The notes beneath the pieces were generated by a model. The model searched no databases, was not told the origin of the DNA, and saw only the letters and a program-made list of their open reading frames with translations. From NCBI GenBank assembly GCA_964623885.1, contig CAZUVM010000234.1:1-10950 (forward strand): 10,950 nucleotides of DNA, read 5' to 3'. Positions within the stretch are counted from its first letter, which is position 1. The number at the start of each line of letters is the position of its first letter. Shown one piece after another: positions 1 to 5,883 of the stretch. Source of the stretch: CAZUVM01 sp964623885 (GTDB lineage Bacteria; Verrucomicrobiota; Verrucomicrobiia; Limisphaerales; UBA8199). The translations under genes were made by a program, and so were the position numbers.

Positions 1-1244
1 CCGGACTGCAACTGCTGGACCGTCATATTCCACGGGCGAATGTTGAGGTCGAATAGCGTACACAATTCCCACGCGCGTGGACGGATCAGCCGGCCCTCCG
101 CGGCCAGCCGGGCATACAGCGGTGTGCCGGGGAAGGCGGTCATAAGGGTGATCTGCACTTCATACAAGCCGGAATCCTTCACAAAATGAAAAACGTCGTC
201 GAATACCTCGGGCGTGTCGCCGTCCAGTCCGAGGATGAAACAGCCGTTAACGGTGATGCCGTAGGATTGGATTTTCTCAATCGCAGTGCGATAGGAGTCT
301 TGCTGGCGCAGTTTCCAGTTGGATTTGAGCTCGAGGCCGTCCAGGCTGGCGTGCCGCGGTGTTTCGAGTCCAATCAGGACCTGCTGGCAGCCGGCATCGC
401 GCATCAGGCCCAACAGCTCATCATCCTGCCCCACCCGCACGTCGGCCTCGGTGAACCAGCGCAGGTTTTCCCTTAGCAACGCGCGGAGCAGGTGTTTGTA
501 GTGCTCGCGATGGACAAATGAGTTGTCGTCGGCAAACTCGAGGAATGGCCGCGGCCAAATTCGCTTGATGGCGTGAATCTCGTTGATGACCTTTTCGACC
601 GGCTTCACTTTGTAGCGAGGGGTTAGCAGGATGGAGCTGGCACAGAATTCGCACTGATGCGGGCAGCCGCGGCTGGTTTGGACGGTGATGCGATTGTACT
701 TGTCCGGATCCAGCAAATCGAATCGTGGCATGGGCGCTTTAGCCAAATCAAACTGGCCCCGAGGTGATTGGACGTAGAGCGGCCTGAGCCGGCCACGCTC
801 GAAATCGTTCAACACCTCGGGCCAGAGCGGTTCCCCCTCGCCCACCACCACGCTGGTGCAGTGCGCGCCGGCTTCCTCCGCCAGCGAACTAACAGTGATG
901 CCGCCCATCACGACCGGAATGTCTCGCCGGCGATAATAATCGGCCACTTCGAACGCTTCGTTTAGTTGTGCGGTAAACGTGCTGATGGCCACCAAATCGA
1001 AATGGTCGGGTAAATCGCATAGCGGCGAGTCCGGTCCCCGCACGCGCCGCAGGTCGGCGATTTCCTGGTACTCAATGGCGAATCGCTCGGGCGTCAGCCC
1101 GGCCAGCGTCAGCAAGCCGAGGCTGGGCAGCGAGGCGATGACTTTGTTGCGCTCGACAAATCCCGGGAGCGTCAGACCGAGTTCCGTTAACTCCTTATTG
1201 TGAGCCCGGACCCCGCTCATAGCAATGAAGCCGATGGTTTTCAT
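1..1244 (-). CDS. B12-binding-type radical SAM protein (3' end off window)
   Basis: Starts at ATG 1244 (MKTIGFIAMSG) and stays open to base 1, giving 414 residues without a stop. The N-terminal ~150 residues look like a cobalamin-binding Rossmann domain as in BchE-type enzymes: FDLVAISTFTAQ near residue 82, VVMGGITVSS near 111 and VGEGEPLWPEVL near 134. The radical SAM core follows, with the [4Fe-4S] motif CPHQCEFC (C194, C198, C201) and later strands FLEFADDNSF (~234), VLIGLETP (~289) and NGCFILGLDGD (~333). Family members typically use SAM plus cobalamin for methylation or cyclisation; the substrate here cannot be named. The classic DxHxxG cobalamin-ligand motif is not evident, as in many members of this class. 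The ATG overlaps the stop of the upstream membrane ORF (ATGA), so translational coupling is possible. The usual C-terminal region is missing only because the window ends. Family call firm, function unknown. Confidence 0.9.
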   Translation of the reverse strand, partial: MKTIGFIAMSGVRAHNKELTELGLTLPGFVERNKVIASLPSLGLLTLAGLTPERFAIEYQEIADLRRVRGPDSPLCDLPDHFDLVAISTFTAQLNEAFEVADYYRRRDIPVVMGGITVSSLAEEAGAHCTSVVVGEGEPLWPEVLNDFERGRLRPLYVQSPRGQFDLAKAPMPRFDLLDPDKYNRITVQTSRGCPHQCEFCASSILLTPRYKVKPVEKVINEIHAIKRIWPRPFLEFADDNSFVHREHYKHLLRALLRENLRWFTEADVRVGQDDELLGLMRDAGCQQVLIGLETPRHASLDGLELKSNWKLRQQDSYRTAIEKIQSYGITVNGCFILGLDGDTPEVFDDVFHFVKDSGLYEVQITLMTAFPGTPLYARLAAEGRLIRPRAWELCTLFDLNIRPWNMTVQQLQS

Positions 1245-1948
1245 GGGAGAGTAAGCGTTGAATCGTTAACATCGCTAAACCGTTGAAGTGTTGAAGCGGA
1301 ATATTTCACAGGCAACGAAATGAGTGTCTCATTAACACCAGGCTTCAGCCCGGTGCAGCGCGGGCTGGTCTGAACTGGAGCCGTTTCAACGGCTTTTCGC
1401 GCTGGCTGACAAACTGTTGAAACAGTTCCCGTGGTATGTCCGTTTTTGTTCACAGGGCTGAAGCCCGGCGTTAATGGACCGGTATAGCGTGCGAAATATC
1501 CTGGTGAACAGGTGGAGGTGCATGGGGAAGCGGAAGCGTCCGAGCGTAAGAGCATGGCTACGGTTAGGGCTCCTCCAAGCAAGAGGCTTAAGACGGGTAT
1601 GGCAAACAGGAAACGCGTGCGCGGCCAATGCGCCATTAGCACGCAACAAACCGGCATGGAGATGGCTCCGAGGATAAAGCCGCAGCTGGCTGCATGAAGG
1701 AAAGGTCCGCTTACCATGAGGCTGTTGAACGTCAGGTAAAAGACCACGTTAACGGCACCAAGCCCGAAAAAAGAGATGTGTGCCAGGCGATAAAGGCGTC
1801 GGCGCAAACTGCCATAACCCCCGAGCCAGTTTTCGCGGTGAAAGCCCAGGCCGAGAATAAGGCCCGAGACGAACCCCAGGCAGAGCCAAATCCAGCCCAC
1901 CAGCAGATTGGTGTGGTGCGCAAAAGCAAGCTGCAGACCGGCATTCAT
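1241..1948 (-). CDS. Four-helix membrane protein, C-terminus extended through a repeat
   Basis: I start it at ATG 1948 (MNAGLQLAFAHHTNLLVGW), 235 residues. The frame is open back to a TTG at 2047, but those 33 extra codons have no membrane or domain character. Four hydrophobic helices are visible at about residues 13-36, 55-75, 82-105 and 112-134, with short charged loops (HREN, SLRRRLYR, HWPRTR). I do not recognise the family; it is a small polytopic inner-membrane protein. From about residue 158 to 207 the ORF reads straight through the palindromic element at 1330-1476, then through the CGTTGAA-type repeat, and stops at TGA 1241-1243, which overlaps the ATG of the radical SAM gene. The region after residue ~140 is therefore probably not part of the original protein. 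The DUF2007 gene lies just upstream on the same strand, so the three may share a transcript. Helical core fairly certain, true C-terminus uncertain. Confidence 0.7.
   Translation of the reverse strand: MNAGLQLAFAHHTNLLVGWIWLCLGFVSGLILGLGFHRENWLGGYGSLRRRLYRLAHISFFGLGAVNVVFYLTFNSLMVSGPFLHAASCGFILGAISMPVCCVLMAHWPRTRFLFAIPVLSLLLGGALTVAMLLRSDASASPCTSTCSPGYFARYTGPLTPGFSPVNKNGHTTGTVSTVCQPARKAVETAPVQTSPRCTGLKPGVNETLISLPVKYSASTLQRFSDVNDSTLTLP
1256..1298. repeat. Degenerate tandem CGTTGAA-type repeat
   Basis: About five 8-9 base units run head to tail: cgttgaat (1256), cgttaacat (1264), cgctaaac (1273), cgttgaagt (1281) and gttgaagcg (1290). The array sits between the palindromic element and the radical SAM start codon and is read through by the membrane ORF. 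No function is visible. Confidence 0.55.
1330..1476. repeat. Nested palindromic repeat element (~147 bp, MITE/REP-like)
   Basis: The outer arms 1330-1355 and 1451-1476 are inverted copies of each other with 23 of 26 bases matching (core ggcttcagccc / gggctgaagcc). Inside them a second inverted pair, 1376-1395 and 1411-1430, matches at 15 of 20 bases. Each inner arm is itself a perfect 7-base palindrome around a 2-base centre: agccgtt-tc-aacggct (1379-1394) and aactgtt-ga-aacagtt (1412-1427). No transposase is encoded. The design, terminal inverted repeats with paired hairpins and no coding capacity of its own, fits a non-autonomous dispersed element such as a REP/BIME or MITE. It is read in frame by the overlapping membrane ORF. 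Mobility and copy number cannot be judged from one window. Confidence 0.8.
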
Positions 1949-1958
1949 TCCACCGGTG

Positions 1959-1989
1959 TTTATAGCGCGGCTTGGGGGGACACTGTTAA
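1959..1989 (-). promoter_or_regulatory. Possible promoter for the membrane protein gene
   Basis: On the minus strand there is TTAACA (1984-1989, 5 of 6 to the -35 consensus), a 19-base spacer, and TATAAA (1959-1964, 5 of 6 to the -10). The spacer is longer than ideal. Transcription from it would begin only a few bases before ATG 1948, giving an almost leaderless message, which fits the lack of a good Shine-Dalgarno. Speculative. Confidence 0.3.
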
Positions 1990-2086
1990 TCGATAAAAAG
2001 AGAAACCGTATTGATTGAAATGATGGTTTTGTACGCAAACGGCGCAAGGAGTCTCTTACAAGATGAAGGACTCGGGGCGTCGTTCC

Positions 2087-2455
2087 CTACTGACCGCCAG
2101 GAGAGGTTGGTTCCTCCGCGGGAGGCGGCGGTTGAGCCAAAATCGACTTTGCGGTGCGAAGATCTTTAGCTGCGACCTGAACGGAGATCGGCTCCAGTGG
2201 TATGACGGCTGAGAACACGTTCGCTCCGTACTCTTCTGGAATCCAGGCTTCAATGCCGGCGGCTTCCAAGCGGGTCCTAAGAACACTGGCTTCTTCGAGG
2301 CTGCCGAACGTCGCGACGATAGCAGGGTCGAGTGAGGGATCCACGAGTGCCGGATCGACCTTTTTCGTCGAAGGGACGGGAAACTTTTCGCCGCACCCGG
2401 CGCAAACCCGGGCCGTATTGTCATTCATCGCACCACAGTAAGAGCAGGTCTTCAT
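2087..2455 (-). CDS. Zinc-ribbon and DUF2007 (putative signal-transducing) protein
   Basis: A 122-residue soluble protein starting at ATG 2455 (MKTCSYCGAMN). Residues 1-25 form a zinc ribbon with two CxxC knuckles (C4, C7, C18, C21). Residues ~44-107 match the DUF2007 fold: IVATFGSLEEASVLRTRLEA, then GIEAWIPEEY, then ISVQVAAKDLRTAKSIL. In this family the domain resembles a ferredoxin-like alpha/beta unit and is often called a putative signal-transducing protein; no reaction is established. The C-terminus is a Pro/Glu-rich tail (PPPPAEEPTSPGG). No Shine-Dalgarno lies directly before the start, but the first CxxC begins at residue 4, which fixes the start well. A sigma70-like promoter lies at 2488-2516. 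The membrane gene follows on the same strand. Domain call good, role unknown. Confidence 0.88.
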   Translation of the reverse strand: MKTCSYCGAMNDNTARVCAGCGEKFPVPSTKKVDPALVDPSLDPAIVATFGSLEEASVLRTRLEAAGIEAWIPEEYGANVFSAVIPLEPISVQVAAKDLRTAKSILAQPPPPAEEPTSPGGQ

Positions 2456-2487
2456 AATTACGCCGAAAGTTCATATCCGTTCCTCAC

Positions 2488-2516
2488 AATATAAGCGATG
2501 ATCGTGCGAGCAGCAA
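2488..2516 (-). promoter_or_regulatory. Sigma70-like promoter upstream of the DUF2007 gene
   Basis: Minus strand: TTGCTG (2511-2516, 3 of 6), a 17-base spacer, TATATT (2488-2493, 5 of 6). The expected start of transcription is around 2481, leaving a leader of about 26 bases. It could drive the DUF2007, membrane protein and radical SAM genes as one unit. Confidence 0.45.
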
Positions 2517-2540
2517 TGGACCCGGGCAGAAGACAGGACA

Positions 2541-2666
2541 AACATCCAAATTCCAACATCCACATTCCAGACAAGCTCCAAACTTCCAAGCTCCAAGCCC
2601 GGTGGCGGTCTTCGGTGCTTGAAACTTGGTTCTTTTCTGGACGTTGGTTGTAGGAATTTGGAGCTT
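2541..2666. repeat. Long imperfect inverted repeat, TCCAA-rich
   Basis: The left arm 2541-2590 and the inverse of the right arm 2618-2666 align with roughly three quarters of positions identical, including the shared tccaaattcc near the outer ends. The 27-base spacer is 2591-2617. The left arm also contains direct reiterations of ATCCAAATTCCA / CTCCAAACTTCCA units. Together with the two hairpins at 2680-2715 it fills most of the 258 bases between the DUF2007 and aldo/keto reductase genes. No ORF with protein-like character covers it. It could be a dispersed repeat or a decayed mobile unit. Confidence 0.65.
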
Positions 2667-2679
2667 CCGCTGCTGACGA

Positions 2680-2715
2680 CGGCGAGACGCCGACGAACTG
2701 GCAGGCCAGAGGCCT
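2680..2715. repeat. Two short hairpins with AGA loops at the aldo/keto reductase 3' end
   Basis: cggcg-aga-cgccg (2680-2692) and aggcc-aga-ggcct (2703-2715) are perfect 5-base stems with the same AGA loop, 10 bases apart. The second stem covers two bases of the reductase stop codon (TAG, 2714-2716). They lie at the 3' end of that gene, but no T-run follows on the minus strand, so a standard intrinsic terminator is not supported; they may act as an RNA 3'-end stabiliser or be part of a repeat. Confidence 0.55.
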
Positions 2716-3733
2716 ACCCTACGCCGTACATGGGGTTGCCATGCGGATGGTTCATCGCGACTTGCTTCTCTTCATTGAGGAAGATGGATTCCCGATTTGC
2801 AGCCATGTGTTGCAATTGCTCAACTGCGGCGGTGTCCAATGGCTTGTACGCTTTTGCCGCATCAATCGTCTTGTCCAGCAACTCGATGAAAGAGGTAGGA
2901 ATGCCGGTGACCACGCCTTTCTGCGACAGGGTGAAACGCATGGCTAATTCGATCTGTTTTGGCTCTTCCACTGAGCTGTACCACCAGTCGCGATTCTTCG
3001 GCGCATCGTTCGGATAAAGACCCCAGGAGAGCGGTTTGATGGCGATGACTCCGGCGCCTTGTTCGTTGGCCAGTTCGAGGATCTCTTTGCCAAAATTGCG
3101 ATTATAGAATTCGACGAAGTTGATCGGGAACATGACGGTGTCGAAACGAAACGCCTTCATCGCTTTAAGCGCACCCTTGGTCGTGTGGGCTGAGAAGCCA
3201 ATGTATTTGATCTTACCTTGCTCTTTGGCCTTGAGGATGACCTCCATGGCGCCATCTGAGCCAAAGACCTGGTCGACTTCGGCGGGGCGGACGAGATGAT
3301 GGAGTTGGTACAAATCGAAATGATCGGTCTTCAGGCGCTGCAACGAACGGTCGAGTTCCATTTGGGCACCGGCCTTGTCCCGCTTATGCGTTTTGCACGC
3401 CAGAAAATATTTGCTGCGGTCGATGCCCTGCAGGCCCACGCCCATCTTGATCTCGGCGTCGCCATTCCCGTAATTGGGAGCCACATCGAAGTAATTCACG
3501 CCGCGTTCGAAGGCATCGTGGAGAGCGGCCCTGCCTTTCTCCTGGTCGCACTTGGTGAGTGAGAGGCCAGGGAACCCGACAACAGAAAGTTTCTCTCCGG
3601 TGCGCCCCAGCACGCGGCGGGGCATCCCGGCAACACGCTCGACCGATTCATCAGCAGCAAACATTCGAGGTACGCCCAGCGCCGCAGCGCCGGCGGCGCC
3701 TCCAACGGTCTTGATAAAGGTTCTTCGTTTCAT
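2714..3733 (-). CDS. Tat-exported aldo/keto reductase
   Basis: 339 residues from ATG 3733. It begins with a twin-arginine signal, KRRTFIK (residues 2-8), a hydrophobic AG-rich stretch and a likely cleavage site near FAADES (~25-30), so the enzyme probably acts outside the cytoplasm after folding with its cofactor. The body is an aldo/keto reductase TIM barrel: RVLGRTGEKLSVVGFPGLS opening, then the catalytic tetrad D83 and Y88 (FDVAPNYGNG), K114 (ACKTHKR) and H145 (DLYQLHHL). IGFSAH (~178) and GVIAIKPLSWG (~228) are typical later barrel strands. The family reduces aldehydes or ketones with NAD(P)H, often acting on sugars; the substrate is unknown. It stands alone on its strand, is divergent from the gene at 3825, and has no clear Shine-Dalgarno. 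The stop codon lies within a short hairpin repeat. Family and export signal confident. Confidence 0.93.
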   Translation of the reverse strand: MKRRTFIKTVGGAAGAAALGVPRMFAADESVERVAGMPRRVLGRTGEKLSVVGFPGLSLTKCDQEKGRAALHDAFERGVNYFDVAPNYGNGDAEIKMGVGLQGIDRSKYFLACKTHKRDKAGAQMELDRSLQRLKTDHFDLYQLHHLVRPAEVDQVFGSDGAMEVILKAKEQGKIKYIGFSAHTTKGALKAMKAFRFDTVMFPINFVEFYNRNFGKEILELANEQGAGVIAIKPLSWGLYPNDAPKNRDWWYSSVEEPKQIELAMRFTLSQKGVVTGIPTSFIELLDKTIDAAKAYKPLDTAAVEQLQHMAANRESIFLNEEKQVAMNHPHGNPMYGVG

Positions 3734-3824
3734 AGTAGTTGGCGAATGTGTGAGGACCTTTTACTGTGGCGCATCCCGCCGCCGGGCGCAACTATGGAAA
3801 AAAGAGTTGAAATGGTGAGGCCCG

Positions 3825-4328
3825 GTGGGAAACATTTCAGGCATGGATTTGGACGAGTCACAACGGAAAAAGGTGGCCGAATGGGTTGCCCAGGGTTTTA
3901 AACTCTCCGAGATTCAGAATCGGCTGCAGTCGGAGCTGGGCAAACGTATGACCTATATGGAGGTCCGGTTGCTGGTGGATGACTTGAAGTTAACGCCCAA
4001 GGACGTCGATGTTCCCAAACCGCCCGCCAGCGCGCTAGCGGGGGCGTCGCCTAACGCACTCAAGACCTCGAGCCATGCCCCCGCCCAACCCGCCCCCGGG
4101 CGCACTCCCGCCGGAGGGGTGTCGCTAACAGTGGACCAAATTGCGCGGCCAGGGGCCGTCGTGAGCGGTAGGGTCACTTTCAGCGACGGAAAGAAAGCGG
4201 AATGGTATCTGGACCAAACGGGCCGCCTCGGGCTCGCACCCGAGCAACAAGGCTATCGTCCGCCTGCAACGGACGTGCAGCAATTCCAGGCGGCTCTGGA
4301 TGCTGAATTGACCAGGATGGGCTTTTAG
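3825..4328 (+). CDS. Conserved-looking hypothetical protein, helical N-domain plus C-domain
   Basis: 167 residues if GTG 3825 is used. That start has a good Shine-Dalgarno (ggtgagg, four bases upstream); the alternative is ATG 3843 (MDLDESQRKK). Residues ~8-56 look all-helical and resemble a helix-turn-helix pair: VAEWVAQGFKLSEIQNRL, then TYMEVRLLVDDLKL. This suggests DNA binding or a small adaptor, but no family can be named. Residues ~60-98 form a Pro/Ala/Ser-rich linker (VPKPPASALAGASP, PAQPAPGRTPAGG). Residues ~99-167 form a second compact domain with beta character (SGRVTFSDGKKAEWYLDQTG) and a helical end (FQAALDAELTRMGF). There is no signal peptide or membrane segment, so it is likely cytoplasmic. 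It is divergent from the aldo/keto reductase across 91 bases and convergent with the gene ending at 4384. Confidence 0.82.
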   Translation: MGNISGMDLDESQRKKVAEWVAQGFKLSEIQNRLQSELGKRMTYMEVRLLVDDLKLTPKDVDVPKPPASALAGASPNALKTSSHAPAQPAPGRTPAGGVSLTVDQIARPGAVVSGRVTFSDGKKAEWYLDQTGRLGLAPEQQGYRPPATDVQQFQAALDAELTRMGF

Positions 4329-4383
4329 CAGAAAGCACAGTCCAGGGCGCGGGGAGAACTGAAAGTCCGAAGGCCGAAGGTCG

Positions 4384-5706
4384 TCAATCCGTAGCTGCCC
4401 GAGCCGGATACTTCGAGAATGCCACGCCCTCAATTTCCACTAACAACTCGGGACGGCAGACGTCGGCCAAGGCATAAATTGCGGGCACAGAGCCAAAGCG
4501 ATCCTCGCAAATCGCTTTGCACTCCGAAAAGTCTTGAGGGCGCTTGAGGTAGACGCGGATCTTGGCCAAATCCCGCAGGCCGGCTTTCACTTCGCGCAAC
4601 CCATGCAGAGCAAAGTTTTCGGCCGTAAGTAATCGCTCAATGTTTTCGATGGTTTGCTCGGTTTGCCGGCGGATGTCACCCGGGTAACGGCTTTCTGAAT
4701 TCACTATGCTGGCAGTGCCGGAAATCCAGGTCGTCAACCGCTCGCCCAGAACGAGGGTTAACGCCCGGGAAAACTTTGGGCTGTCCGGTGAGTAGCGCGC
4801 ATGATAGGCGTAGGCTGGAGTTTGTTGGGGGTTCTCAAGCTGCACCATGCGCGCATCGGGCCGCCTTGTTTGCAAGGCGGCGCAACCGGCGAGCAAGCCT
4901 GTGCCGTTCATGCCGATCCCCGTGCTCACCGGGAAAATAGCCGGGCCGTTCCCATTCCCCACAAGCGCACGGCAAAAATGGATGTGGCCGTAGGCATCGC
5001 TGCGGGCGCGGTTGAACTCAAAATAATTTTGACCGGCCGGGGCGGACTCCGTAATTCCGCCCAGATAAAACCAGGTGCGGACTATATCTTCAAATCCGCC
5101 ACCCGCGGAAGTCAGTGCGCTGCCCAGTTGACGGAACAGATCCTGCGCGCGCTCGTGCATGCTCCCGCTTTGAACCAGCGGCTTGACACCTGCGCAATAA
5201 ATCCAGCGCACACCGTCATAGGCCACAGCCAACGTGTGCTTTCCAAATCGCTCGACCCGGACCGAAGGGCCGCCAAGGGCCCAAGCCTCCAGCGCCAGGG
5301 CAGCGCCGCAACAGGGGGGTTGTAACACGTAATTGGTGACCGGGAGCTCGCTTCCGTAATATTCTTCAAAGAGCTTCTCGCAAAGCTTCTGGGAAGCGCT
5401 CTCCCTCAGGAAAACGGTTTGGGAAGTGACCACCATTGGGCCGCCATGTTGCTTCAATCCCGCGGTGACTCTTCCCAGCAGTTCAGTCACCTGCGATGCC
5501 AATGATCCCCGGCCATGGGGGGTCAGCATCAGGGAAATTCGGCTGGAGTCACCCAAATCGACGAACGAACAGCCCTCCGGTTGAGGAGTTCCGTTATGGT
5601 TTCCGGAGTGAGGACGGGACGGCGGAGATGCCTTTTGAGGCACCACGCGGCGCGACCCTTTCACTACACCCTCGCGCAGGCGCGCGCCCGATGTACTGGC
5701 TGACAT
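4384..5706 (-). CDS. Large RidA/YjgF-superfamily protein, chorismatase-like
   Basis: 440 residues from ATG 5706. The last ~120 residues are a RidA-type domain: TTWISGTASIV (~325), GDIRRQTEQTIENIERLL (~343), AKIRVYLKRPQDF (~381) and the closing CRPELLVEIEGVAF (~417). The middle contains a second related unit (ALTSAGGGFEDIVRTWFYL ~197, YFEFNRARSDAYG ~228, FPVSTGIGMNGTG ~258), preceded by QPPCCGAALALEAWALGG (~129). Two RidA-like halves, an STGIGM segment and an ISGTASI segment are what I recall of the chorismatase family (FkbO, Hyg5, XanB2), which hydrolyses or rearranges chorismate to dihydroxycyclohexadiene or hydroxybenzoate products; that assignment is by memory, not alignment. Known chorismatases are nearer 330-350 residues. 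The extra N-terminal ~45 residues are Ser/Pro/Arg-rich with no clear Shine-Dalgarno, so translation may begin later (a GTG codon at residue 15, or ATG at 60). There is no biosynthetic partner next to it. Confidence 0.88.
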   Translation of the reverse strand: MSASTSGARLREGVVKGSRRVVPQKASPPSRPHSGNHNGTPQPEGCSFVDLGDSSRISLMLTPHGRGSLASQVTELLGRVTAGLKQHGGPMVVTSQTVFLRESASQKLCEKLFEEYYGSELPVTNYVLQPPCCGAALALEAWALGGPSVRVERFGKHTLAVAYDGVRWIYCAGVKPLVQSGSMHERAQDLFRQLGSALTSAGGGFEDIVRTWFYLGGITESAPAGQNYFEFNRARSDAYGHIHFCRALVGNGNGPAIFPVSTGIGMNGTGLLAGCAALQTRRPDARMVQLENPQQTPAYAYHARYSPDSPKFSRALTLVLGERLTTWISGTASIVNSESRYPGDIRRQTEQTIENIERLLTAENFALHGLREVKAGLRDLAKIRVYLKRPQDFSECKAICEDRFGSVPAIYALADVCRPELLVEIEGVAFSKYPARAATD

Positions 5707-5883
5707 ATTGTGTTACTTCTGCTCAGGCTAACACGCCTCGGGCGTTTCGCACACACTTTTTCATTTGGTTGAATAGAATAAAACCCCCATCCCGAGGTAT
5801 GCGCGAAGTGCGACCTTCTAATGCTAATAATCGCAAGCTTAAGAACCTCTCGAACCCAACCAGAAGCAGGCGGGGATCGCGCA

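Noticed and set aside
1256..1476. CRISPR array
   Set aside because: The repeats are inverted or 8-9 bases long and contiguous; there are no equal-length direct repeats separated by unique spacers.
1949..2047. Longer N-terminus of the membrane protein from TTG 2047
   Set aside because: Rare start codon, no strong Shine-Dalgarno, and no membrane or domain character before MNAGLQ; a promoter-like pair lies inside it.
2056..2424. Minus-strand ORF of 122 residues overlapping the DUF2007 gene
   Set aside because: Different frame from the zinc-ribbon/DUF2007 protein, which has clear motifs; this one has none.
2680..2715. Intrinsic terminator for the aldo/keto reductase gene
   Set aside because: Stems are short and no T-run follows on the minus strand; kept only as a repeat/hairpin feature.
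2619..3017. Plus-strand ORF of 132 residues
   Set aside because: Spans the inverted repeat and the antisense of the aldo/keto reductase; no protein character.
4801..5325. Plus-strand ORF of 174 residues
   Set aside because: Lies wholly inside the RidA-superfamily gene on the other strand and lacks any motif.
5733..5745. Hairpin acgcc-tcg-ggcgt upstream of the RidA-like gene
   Set aside because: Only a 5-base stem in GC-rich DNA with a short following T run; too weak to call a terminator or operator.
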